From: Comamonadaceae bacterium
Lineage (GTDB): Bacteria; Pseudomonadota; Gammaproteobacteria; Burkholderiales; Burkholderiaceae_C
DNA: 5,364 nucleotides
Assembly: GCA_947461325.1 (NCBI GenBank)
Contig: CANHLD010000129.1
Coordinates: 1-5,364 of the forward strand
Direction of reading: 5' to 3'
Below are positions 1 through 5,127 of the stretch, piece after piece. The position numbers and the translations under genes were made by a program. Every line of letters begins with the position of its first letter. Position 1 is the stretch's first letter. Below the pieces are notes generated by a model. That model had not been told where the DNA came from, searched no databases, and worked only from the letters and a program-made list of their open reading frames with translations.

Positions 1-1112
1 CTGTGGCGTTGGATCGCAAACTGGCGCAAAAATTGTGGGATGCGTTTCGTCAGCCATTGGATGAAGCCTTCCAGCGCAAGACCCAAGAGCGAGGCGTTCA
101 AGCTCACACTCTCTCAGCGCATGACCAAGCGGTGCTTGATGCTTCCCAAAGGCTGGAGAAAGCCATTGCGCAAGGTGATGTGGCCCTGATTCGCCAAGCC
201 ATGCAGCACCTGAACCAGGTTATCAGCGGTAAAGAGGCTGTAGTGCCTACACAAGAGGCCCCAAGCAAGCTGCAAACTTCCCCTCAGGAAAGCGTCGCAA
301 TTGCTTCGCCTGAGCAATTGCCTGAGCCTAATCTGCAAAACCAAGATGGGGCAAGTACTGAAACACTTGCAGATGAAACGCAAGCACCAATCCAAGATGC
401 GAATACCGAGGAAACTGAAATCAATGTGCAGACAACGGAGTCAACTCCTGCCCCTGTGACAAAAACACCAGCGCCAGCCAAAAAGGTAGTGGCTGTGCGA
501 GGTGATGACAGACCAGGGCAAAAGAAAACAGAACCTACTGCCCCTGGTCGTTTCGGAGACAAGCCAGGCGCGCGCCGTAATGACCGTGACGCGCCGGGCA
601 GACGCAACGACAGAGATGCGCCGCGCGCCCGCGAAGCATTTGCAGACCGTGGTCCGCGTCTGGGTGATGCAGCATTTCGCGCCCAAAGAAATGCCATAGA
701 GCAGGCCGAAAACGCATTGAAAAAACTCGCAATGCAAGCGCATGGCGAAATTCTGGTTCATTTGTTATCTGCTTGGCAGCATCGGCAGCCTGATCAACTG
801 CCGCCGGTCAAGGAGCTTGGCAGCCGAGTCAGTGCGGCTCAACGCCAGGCTTGGGTACAGGCTTTGCAATCGCCTGCAAGCGGGGATGCTTCCACTGCTT
901 TGTTGCGACTCGAAATGGCGGCAGAAGTGAATACGCCTGCAGACCATCAACAAGCGCGCCGCAATTTGCAATTACAACTGTTGACCAAACGCAATGACCC
1001 GCCGCCGGCACAAACCTGGGCGCTGGACACTGGGTTGGTGTTGCAGTCGGCGTTTGAAGCCAGCGCGGCTCAACGCTTACAGCAGGTACTCAGGGTATTG
1101 ATGCGACGCTGA
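1..1112 (+). CDS. DUF349 domain-containing protein, C-terminal part (5' truncated by window edge)
   Basis: The frame is open from the first bases to a TGA at 1110-1112. A GTG at position 3 could be read as a start, but it falls inside a DUF349-like segment (KLWDAFRQPLDEAF, residues 10-23 counted from position 3), so the true start almost certainly lies upstream. Visible order: end of the DUF349 helical region (about 1-80); a low-complexity linker rich in P, T, E, Q and A (about 82-160); a charged R/D/G/P stretch (about 165-220) with two RRNDRDAP copies; then a helical C-terminal domain (about 220-369) ending in VLMRR. That tail (ALLRLEMAAEVNTP, then QLQLLTKRNDPPPAQTW) resembles C-termini I associate with Burkholderiales DUF349 proteins. 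The biochemical role of this family is not known to me. The 3' end is complete and lies 2 bp from the convergent lpxH stop. The family call rests on a short remnant plus the C-terminal style. Confidence 0.72.
   Translation, partial: VALDRKLAQKLWDAFRQPLDEAFQRKTQERGVQAHTLSAHDQAVLDASQRLEKAIAQGDVALIRQAMQHLNQVISGKEAVVPTQEAPSKLQTSPQESVAIASPEQLPEPNLQNQDGASTETLADETQAPIQDANTEETEINVQTTESTPAPVTKTPAPAKKVVAVRGDDRPGQKKTEPTAPGRFGDKPGARRNDRDAPGRRNDRDAPRAREAFADRGPRLGDAAFRAQRNAIEQAENALKKLAMQAHGEILVHLLSAWQHRQPDQLPPVKELGSRVSAAQRQAWVQALQSPASGDASTALLRLEMAAEVNTPADHQQARRNLQLQLLTKRNDPPPAQTWALDTGLVLQSAFEASAAQRLQQVLRVLMRR
573..623 (+). repeat. Two tandem copies of an RRNDRDAP peptide unit inside the DUF349-family gene
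   Basis: Positions 573-596 and 600-623 both encode RRNDRDAP, with a single Gly codon (597-599) between them, giving a 27-nt period. The protein copies are identical, but 7 of the 24 nucleotides differ and every difference is synonymous (for example cgc/aga, cgt/cgc, aat/aac, cgt/aga, gac/gat). The unit lies in a basic, probably disordered stretch between the linker and the C-terminal domain. Confidence 0.85.
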
Positions 1113-1114
1113 AA

Positions 1115-1924
1115 TCAGATGGCAGGTGCGGTCAGGGCTTTTCTACTAAAGCCTTGGCCACGTGTCCATTGCAGGGATTGCAATCGCGGCGGCAGCGCTT
1201 GCGCATCCCAGTCACTCAACACAATCCGTTGGTGGCTGACACTGAGTTGATGTTCTTGGGGTCTGTGCGTATGCCCGTGAATCAACACGGATGTTTGAGT
1301 GGCATCCATCCATTGCAATGCGGCACCTGCATCTACATCCGCCCACAGCGTATTTTGTGACTTGCTCAGCTGACTTTGTGCTTTGAGCTCCTTGGCCAAA
1401 ACCATGCGCTCATTCAAGGATGTTTCTTTCAAACGTGTAATCCATTCGCTAGATCGAATTTCCCGCCGGTAGGCTTGGTAAGCGGTGTCATCAAGACACA
1501 ATGCATCGCCATGGCTGAGCAGCCAGTCTTCTTGAGAAGTCATGACCACGCAAGGGTCGGCAATGGAGCGCATTCCTGCAGACAAGCAAGCCTGTGTGTC
1601 CAGCAAGAAATCTCGGTTTCCGACCATCCAATACACAGGCATGCGTTGGCTGACAGCGAGAATCTCTGACAAACATTGACGCTCAAAATCTGCTGCCGGA
1701 TGCTGCAACACGTCGTCACCTAGCCAGACTTCAAATAAATCTCCCAGTATGAACAACGCATCTGCCTGAAGCAATTTCAGGTGGCTAGACCAGGCCAAAT
1801 AAGTGGAATGGTGGCTTACCTCAAGGTGTACATCTGACAAAAAAGCGATATGGTTTTTGTCACGTAAATCCAATCGCATCACTTCATCGGGTAGGGGAAT
1901 GACCGGTGAATCAATGGATTGCAT
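1115..1924 (-). CDS. lpxH: UDP-2,3-diacylglucosamine diphosphatase LpxH
   Basis: LpxH hydrolyses UDP-2,3-diacylglucosamine to lipid X and UMP, the fourth step of lipid A synthesis, at the cytoplasmic face of the inner membrane. The calcineurin-like metallophosphoesterase motifs are all present: DVH (D31, H33), GDLFEVW (D62), GNRDFLL (N103, R104), SHGD (H138) and HGHTHRP (H216, H218). They match the E. coli metal ligands D8, H10, D41, N79, H114, H195 and H197 in order and spacing. At 269 aa it exceeds E. coli LpxH (240 aa), mainly through about 20 extra N-terminal residues. The start at 1924 is preferred because a CTGAAAG Shine-Dalgarno-like site lies 9 nt upstream; a later ATG (residue 16, at 1879) is possible and would give a length closer to E. 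coli. It follows the cytoplasmic cyclophilin gene by 12 nt and is the last gene of the minus-strand unit. It is not LpxI, which belongs to another fold. Confidence 0.96.
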   Translation of the reverse strand: MQSIDSPVIPLPDEVMRLDLRDKNHIAFLSDVHLEVSHHSTYLAWSSHLKLLQADALFILGDLFEVWLGDDVLQHPAADFERQCLSEILAVSQRMPVYWMVGNRDFLLDTQACLSAGMRSIADPCVVMTSQEDWLLSHGDALCLDDTAYQAYRREIRSSEWITRLKETSLNERMVLAKELKAQSQLSKSQNTLWADVDAGAALQWMDATQTSVLIHGHTHRPQEHQLSVSHQRIVLSDWDAQALPPRLQSLQWTRGQGFSRKALTAPAI

Positions 1925-1933
1925 GGTTGGTGG

Positions 1934-1940
1934 CTTTCAG
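1934..1940 (-). promoter_or_regulatory. Ribosome binding site of lpxH
   Basis: The minus strand reads CTGAAAG here, 9 nt before the ATG at 1924. It overlaps the TGA stop of the upstream cyclophilin gene (1939-1937), which would favour translational coupling between the two. It supports the longer LpxH start over the ATG at residue 16. Confidence 0.5.
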
Positions 1941-2443
1941 AGCAACACAGCCTTGGTGATCAGCACCTCTTCCTTGGGCACATCATCGTGAAAACCGCTA
2001 CGCCCTGTGGGCAGTTCAGTGATGGCGTCCACCACGTCATTGCCGCTGATGACTTTGCCAAAAACCGCATATCCCCAACCGGAAGCGGTGGGTGATGAAA
2101 AGTTTAAAAAATCGTTGTCTTTGACATTGATAAAAAATTGTGCAGTGGCTGAATGCGGATCATTGGTGCGAGCCATGGCTACGGTATAGCAATCATTTTT
2201 CAAACCGTTATCCGCTTCGTTGTCGAGTTTGGTGCCGACTTTTTTTTCTTTCATGCCGGGCCCCATGCCGCCCCCTTGGACCATGAAGCCTGGAATGACA
2301 CGGTGAAAAATAGTGTCGTTGTAATGTCCATTTTCAACGTAGGACAAAAAATTCGCCACAGTCTTGGGCGCTTTTTCTGCATCAAGTTCCAGCGTGATGA
2401 TGCCGAGGTTTTGAATATGCAATTCGACTTGAGGATTAGACAT
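1937..2443 (-). CDS. ppiB: Cytoplasmic cyclophilin-type peptidyl-prolyl cis-trans isomerase
   Basis: Catalyses cis-trans isomerisation of X-Pro peptide bonds during protein folding. The 168 aa span one cyclophilin domain, close to E. coli PpiB (164 aa). There is no signal peptide (it begins MSNPQVELHIQNLG), so the product should be cytoplasmic. Catalytic signatures: FHRVIPGFMVQGGG (R48, F53, Q56, matching CypA R55, F60, Q63), MARTNDPHSATAQFFIN (residues 90-106; F104 matches CypA F113) and GWGYAVFGKV (W123, F128). Y125 occupies the place of CypA H126, as in E. coli PpiB, a usual bacterial variant. The ATG is 2 nt after the stop of the exported paralogue, and its ribosome binding site lies in that gene's last codons. 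lpxH follows 12 nt downstream. The alternative assignment, PpiA, is excluded by the absent leader. Confidence 0.95.
   Translation of the reverse strand: MSNPQVELHIQNLGIITLELDAEKAPKTVANFLSYVENGHYNDTIFHRVIPGFMVQGGGMGPGMKEKKVGTKLDNEADNGLKNDCYTVAMARTNDPHSATAQFFINVKDNDFLNFSSPTASGWGYAVFGKVISGNDVVDAITELPTGRSGFHDDVPKEEVLITKAVLL
2106..2125. repeat. Exact 20-bp direct repeat, copy 1 (in cytoplasmic cyclophilin gene)
   Basis: This 20-bp stretch is identical to positions 2621-2640, 515 bp away and in the same orientation. Both copies encode the shared VKDNDFL segment of the two cyclophilins, and flanking bases are similar for tens of nucleotides with scattered mismatches. It reflects paralogy of the two genes rather than an inserted element. 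Confidence 0.9.
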
Positions 2444-2445
2444 GT

Positions 2446-3039
2446 TTATTTCACCAGGGTTGCAGATTGGATAAGGACTTGGGTTTGGGGGACATCGCTT
2501 GGAAAAGGACCGCCCGGTCCTGTGGGCATTTGCTTGATGCGGTTAACCACTTCCATGCCTGAGATGACTTTGCCGAATGCCACATAACCCCAGCCTTGCT
2601 GAGTGGCAGACTGGTGATCCAAAAAATCGTTGTCTTTGACGTTGATAAAAAACTGTGCCGTGGCAGAGTGCGGGTTGTTGGTCCTGGCCATAGACAAAGT
2701 GCCCGTCGTGTTGTGCGGTGCACCGTTGGCCTTTGCTTCCACGCCTTCATGCTTGATAGGAGGGCGGGAGGTTTTTTCGTTGTATTTCGCGTCGTAACCG
2801 CCGCCTTGAATCATGAAGTTATTGATGACGCGGTGAAAAATGGTGTTGTTGTAGTGGCCGTCTCGCACATAGGTTAAAAAATTGTCTGCGGTTTTGGGTG
2901 TTTTGTCGGTATATACCTCTACGACAAAGTCTCCCACATTGGTGACGAATTTAACTTGGGGGTAGTTGGATTGAGCAAATACGTTCACTCCGTAACAAAG
3001 CAAGAGCATGAGACCAAAACGGCGGATTATGTTAGTCAT
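2446..3039 (-). CDS. ppiA: Exported (periplasmic) cyclophilin-type peptidyl-prolyl cis-trans isomerase
   Basis: A second cyclophilin, 197 aa, differing from its neighbour mainly by an N-terminal signal peptide: basic MTNIIRR, hydrophobic FGLMLLLCYGVNV, then a likely signal peptidase I site after FA (residue 22). The mature domain should act on X-Pro bonds of periplasmic proteins. Catalytic signatures are intact: FHRVINNFMIQGGG (R70, F75, Q78), SMARTNNPHSATAQFFIN (residues 116-133) and GWGYVAFGKV (W150). It carries a longer loop than the cytoplasmic copy between the QGGG and MART motifs (residues 82-115). The ATG (3039) overlaps the TPR gene stop as ATGA, and no Shine-Dalgarno sequence is visible before it, so translation probably depends on coupling. 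The paralogue follows 2 nt after the TAA. The symbol is given by analogy with periplasmic PpiA of E. coli; orthology was not tested. Confidence 0.92.
   Translation of the reverse strand: MTNIIRRFGLMLLLCYGVNVFAQSNYPQVKFVTNVGDFVVEVYTDKTPKTADNFLTYVRDGHYNNTIFHRVINNFMIQGGGYDAKYNEKTSRPPIKHEGVEAKANGAPHNTTGTLSMARTNNPHSATAQFFINVKDNDFLDHQSATQQGWGYVAFGKVISGMEVVNRIKQMPTGPGGPFPSDVPQTQVLIQSATLVK
2451..2455 (-). promoter_or_regulatory. Ribosome binding site of ppiB inside the 3' end of the upstream cyclophilin gene
   Basis: The minus strand reads GGTGA, followed by 7 nt and the ATG at 2443. The site lies in the last codons of the exported cyclophilin gene, as expected for tightly packed co-translated genes. 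Confidence 0.5.
2621..2640. repeat. Exact 20-bp direct repeat, copy 2 (in exported cyclophilin gene)
   Basis: Identical to positions 2106-2125 and in the same orientation. It encodes the same VKDNDFL segment in the exported cyclophilin. A second diverged match between the genes surrounds the FHRV motif (near 2301-2327 and 2831-2857), consistent with an old tandem gene duplication. Confidence 0.9.
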
Positions 3040-3596
3040 GGTGGGGATACAGTAAGTTGAAGAGCAGATTCAAGGGCAGTGATTTTGACAGTAAGACTTT
3101 GCTTACTGTTACTTAGGCGCACAGCATTGTCATAAGAGCGTTGTGCAAGATGAAGAAAAATATCGCCTAGGTTTTCGTGGGCAATCGCGTAATCTGGGTT
3201 ATTACGCAAGGCATGCTCAAAGGCTGCGCGGGCTTCGTCTACCCGCCCTTTGTCTGCCAGCATAACGCCAAGGTTGTTTTGAACTTCTGGCAGTTCCGGG
3301 TAATCCTGAGCGAGTGCCAGGTAAGTTTCGAGCGCTTCATCAACTTGCTTTAATTGTTCAAGCAACCTGGCACGCCAAAAGCGCATTTGAGGGTCGCGCG
3401 GCTGGTTTGTCAAGTATTGGTCTACTTGGCTCAGTGCATTGAACCAGTCTCTTGCCTGCATACTTTTTTGCACTTCATCATGCGGTGTGCCTCTGTAAGT
3501 TACTGCTGTGACAGTTTGCGCTTGCACACTGAAACTGCCAGACATTACGAGCATGGCGAGAAACGCTGGCCTACTAACTGCAGCAAAAAAATTCAT
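3036..3596 (-). CDS. Secreted tetratricopeptide repeat (TPR) protein
   Basis: From the ATG at 3596 the product is 186 aa. Residues 1-26 look like a Sec signal peptide: MNFFAAVSRP, then a hydrophobic run to SGSFSV, with a VQA-Q cleavage site. TPR-like helical pairs follow at about 39-69, 69-103 (FWRARLLEQLKQVDEALETY), 103-137 (the clearest: NNLGVMLADKGRVDEARAAF, then ALRNNPDYA) and a partial one from 137 (AHENLGDIFLHLAQRSYDNA). The C-terminus lacks motifs. TPRs bind other proteins, so a periplasmic scaffold or chaperone-linked role is plausible, but no function is known to me. Start choice is uncertain: an in-frame ATG at 3617 adds MRLYCCF, and neither start has a Shine-Dalgarno site. The frame stays open to 3740, but that would abut the cysS start and bury the signal peptide. 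It is the first gene of the minus-strand unit and overlaps the next by ATGA. Confidence 0.85.
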   Translation of the reverse strand: MNFFAAVSRPAFLAMLVMSGSFSVQAQTVTAVTYRGTPHDEVQKSMQARDWFNALSQVDQYLTNQPRDPQMRFWRARLLEQLKQVDEALETYLALAQDYPELPEVQNNLGVMLADKGRVDEARAAFEHALRNNPDYAIAHENLGDIFLHLAQRSYDNAVRLSNSKQSLTVKITALESALQLTVSPP

Positions 3597-3741
3597 AAAA
3601 CAACAGTAAAGACGCATGGAATTAAAAATGTATGGCACCTTCAAGGAAGAGGCAAACCCGAAGACCTCGATATACTGACCCCATTGTAGTAGAGTGACAT
3701 TACGCACCTGCTGGTGTGCAATTATTCCAAATCCAACCACG
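3597..3741. promoter_or_regulatory. Divergent intergenic region between the TPR-ppi-lpxH unit and cysS
   Basis: About 145 bp separate two outward-facing starts, so promoters for both units should lie here. On the plus strand there is a TATACT box at 3671-3676 (5 of 6 to the -10 consensus) but no convincing -35 at normal spacing. On the minus strand a TTTAAT box (3626-3621, 5 of 6) lies in an AT-rich patch, again without a good -35; initiation there would favour the TPR start at 3596. An imperfect dyad (6-bp arms with one G-T pair, 4-nt loop) occupies 3703-3718, 23 bp before the cysS ATG. There is no T-box-like length or structure, and no tRNA gene. Confidence 0.5.
3694..3722 (+). promoter_or_regulatory. 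Candidate sigma-70 promoter for cysS
   Basis: GTGACA at 3694-3699 matches the -35 consensus at 5 of 6 bases. A 17-nt spacer leads to TGCAAT at 3717-3722 (4 of 6 to the -10 consensus). Transcription would start near 3729 and leave a leader of about 13 nt before the ATG at 3742. Such matches arise by chance, and the TATACT box at 3671 is a competing candidate. Confidence 0.25.
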
Positions 3742-5127
3742 ATGGCCCTTCGAATTTACAACACGCTGGCGCGTGCAGTGCAGGAATTTCAGTCCCTGAC
3801 ACCCGGACAAGTGCGCATGTATGTATGCGGCATGACTGTTTACGATTTTTGCCATATGGGGCACGCCCGTTCTATGGTTGCCTTTGATGTGGTGCAGCGC
3901 TGGTTGAAACAATCCGGTTACCAAGTCACCTATGTGCGCAACATCACCGACATCGACGACAAAATTATTCGCCGTGCTACTGAAAATGGTGAATCCATTC
4001 GGGCACTTACCGATCGCATGATTGAGGCATTGCACCAAGATGCAGATGCGTTGGGGATTGAGCGCCCGCAGGCAGAACCGCGAGCGACTGACCATGTGCC
4101 CGGCATGCTCAGTTTGATCAGTAAATTGGAAGCCAAAGGCCTGGCCTACCGCAGCACCAACGGCGATGTGAATTACGCGGTGCGCAAATTTGTCGGCTAC
4201 GGCAAGTTATCGGGTAAATCTTTGGATGAATTACATGCAGGTGAACGTGTCGCCGTACTTGACGGTAAACAAGACCCGCTCGACTTTGTATTGTGGAAAG
4301 CCGCCAAGCCAGATGAACCCGCTGATGTCAAATGGGACAGCGCATTCGGCAGTGGTCGACCCGGGTGGCATATTGAGTGCTCAGCCATGGCGTGCAGCTT
4401 GCTGGGTGAGTCTTTTGATATTCATGGCGGCGGCGCTGACTTGCAGTTTCCCCATCACGAAAACGAAATTGCGCAATCTGAAGGTGCGCATGGCGTTGGT
4501 ATGGCGACCTATTGGATGCACAACGGCTTCATCAATGTGGACAACGTCAAAATGTCCAAAAGCCTGGGCAATTTTTTCACCATCCGCGATGTGTTCAAGC
4601 AATACCGACCTGAAGAAGTGCGGTTTTTTGTGGTGCGCAGCCACTACCGCAGTCCATTGAATTTCAGCGATCAGCACTTGGATGATGCCCGAGCTTCGCT
4701 CAAGCGTTTGTACACCGCGCTGCAAGCTGTGGCACCTCAAGCAGTGAGTATTGATTGGCAACAACCGCATGCGGCGCGTTTCAAAAACGCTATGGACGAA
4801 GACTTCAGCACCCCCGAGGCGGTGGCCGTGTTGTTCGATTTGGCTGCTGAAGTCAATCGCACGCAGTCTGCTGAACTCAGTGGCCTGCTCAAAGCTTTGG
4901 GCGGCGTGTTGGGTTTGTTGCAAACCGATCCGCTGGTGTTTTTGCAAACCGGCAACAACTCGGATGCACCAGACGAAACAGTGCAAATCAACGAATTGAT
5001 TGCGGCGCGTGCCACTGCCAAGCAAGCCAAAGACTTTGCCAAAGCCGACCAAATTCGCCAACAACTGATTGACATGGGCGTGGTGCTGAAAGATTCAGCA
5101 CAGGGCACACTGTGGGAGCGTGCCTGA
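3742..5127 (+). CDS. cysS: Cysteinyl-tRNA synthetase
   Basis: Charges tRNA-Cys with cysteine using ATP, in the cytoplasm; essential for translation. From the ATG at 3742 it is 461 aa, the same length as E. coli CysS. Class I signatures are present: a HIGH-type motif read as HMGH (38-41), the TDIDDKII segment (69-76), WHIECSAM (209-216), HGGGADLQFPHHENEIAQ (228-245) and KMSKS (270-274). The zinc ligands that bind the cysteine substrate are conserved: C29, C213, H238 and E242 (E. coli C28, C209, H234, E238). The C-terminal half carries the usual DALR-type helical and anticodon-binding region (RAS..RLYTALQAV, DEDFSTPEAVAVLF) and ends in WERA. A GTG at 3694 would add 16 residues without family support. 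No Shine-Dalgarno site precedes the ATG. The stop shares its A with the next gene's start. Confidence 0.98.
   Translation: MALRIYNTLARAVQEFQSLTPGQVRMYVCGMTVYDFCHMGHARSMVAFDVVQRWLKQSGYQVTYVRNITDIDDKIIRRATENGESIRALTDRMIEALHQDADALGIERPQAEPRATDHVPGMLSLISKLEAKGLAYRSTNGDVNYAVRKFVGYGKLSGKSLDELHAGERVAVLDGKQDPLDFVLWKAAKPDEPADVKWDSAFGSGRPGWHIECSAMACSLLGESFDIHGGGADLQFPHHENEIAQSEGAHGVGMATYWMHNGFINVDNVKMSKSLGNFFTIRDVFKQYRPEEVRFFVVRSHYRSPLNFSDQHLDDARASLKRLYTALQAVAPQAVSIDWQQPHAARFKNAMDEDFSTPEAVAVLFDLAAEVNRTQSAELSGLLKALGGVLGLLQTDPLVFLQTGNNSDAPDETVQINELIAARATAKQAKDFAKADQIRQQLIDMGVVLKDSAQGTLWERA
5114..5118 (+). promoter_or_regulatory. Ribosome binding site of the downstream DNA glycosylase gene
   Basis: GGGAG lies 8 nt before the ATG at 5127, inside the last codons of cysS. 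It is the best Shine-Dalgarno match in the window and fixes the glycosylase start at the TGATG stop-start overlap. Confidence 0.6.

Noticed and set aside
3..5. GTG at position 3 as the true start of the DUF349-family protein
   Set aside because: The frame is already inside a DUF349-like helix at this point, and family members are much longer, so the gene is cut by the window edge.
284..697. Minus-strand open frame of 137 codons
   Set aside because: It lies antisense to the DUF349-family gene. Its composition (runs of R, S, A, G) mirrors the complement of the linker and charged region, with no recognisable domain.
1134..1155. Inverted repeat as an intrinsic terminator
   Set aside because: The arms can pair over 8 bp with a 6-nt loop, but neither strand has a following T-tract, and it lies inside lpxH coding sequence.
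2153..2587. Plus-strand open frame of 144 codons spanning both cyclophilin genes
   Set aside because: Antisense to two conserved cyclophilin genes and crosses their junction; no motif supports it.
2980..3039. Possible lipoprotein signal in the exported cyclophilin (Cys15 after LLL)
   Set aside because: The residue before Cys is Leu, whereas lipoboxes need Gly, Ala or Ser there. A signal peptidase I site after FA (residue 22) fits better.
3694..3741. GTG at 3694 as the cysS start
   Set aside because: It would add 16 residues (MTLRTCWC and onward) with no family counterpart. The ATG at 3742 gives the family's usual length of 461 aa.
4190..4660. Plus-strand open frame of 156 codons
   Set aside because: An out-of-frame reading of cysS; the +1 or -1 frame translation has no domain.
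4381..5064. Minus-strand open frame of 227 codons
   Set aside because: It is wholly antisense to cysS, whose frame is fully conserved here. The translation shows no family motif and no ribosome binding site was seen.
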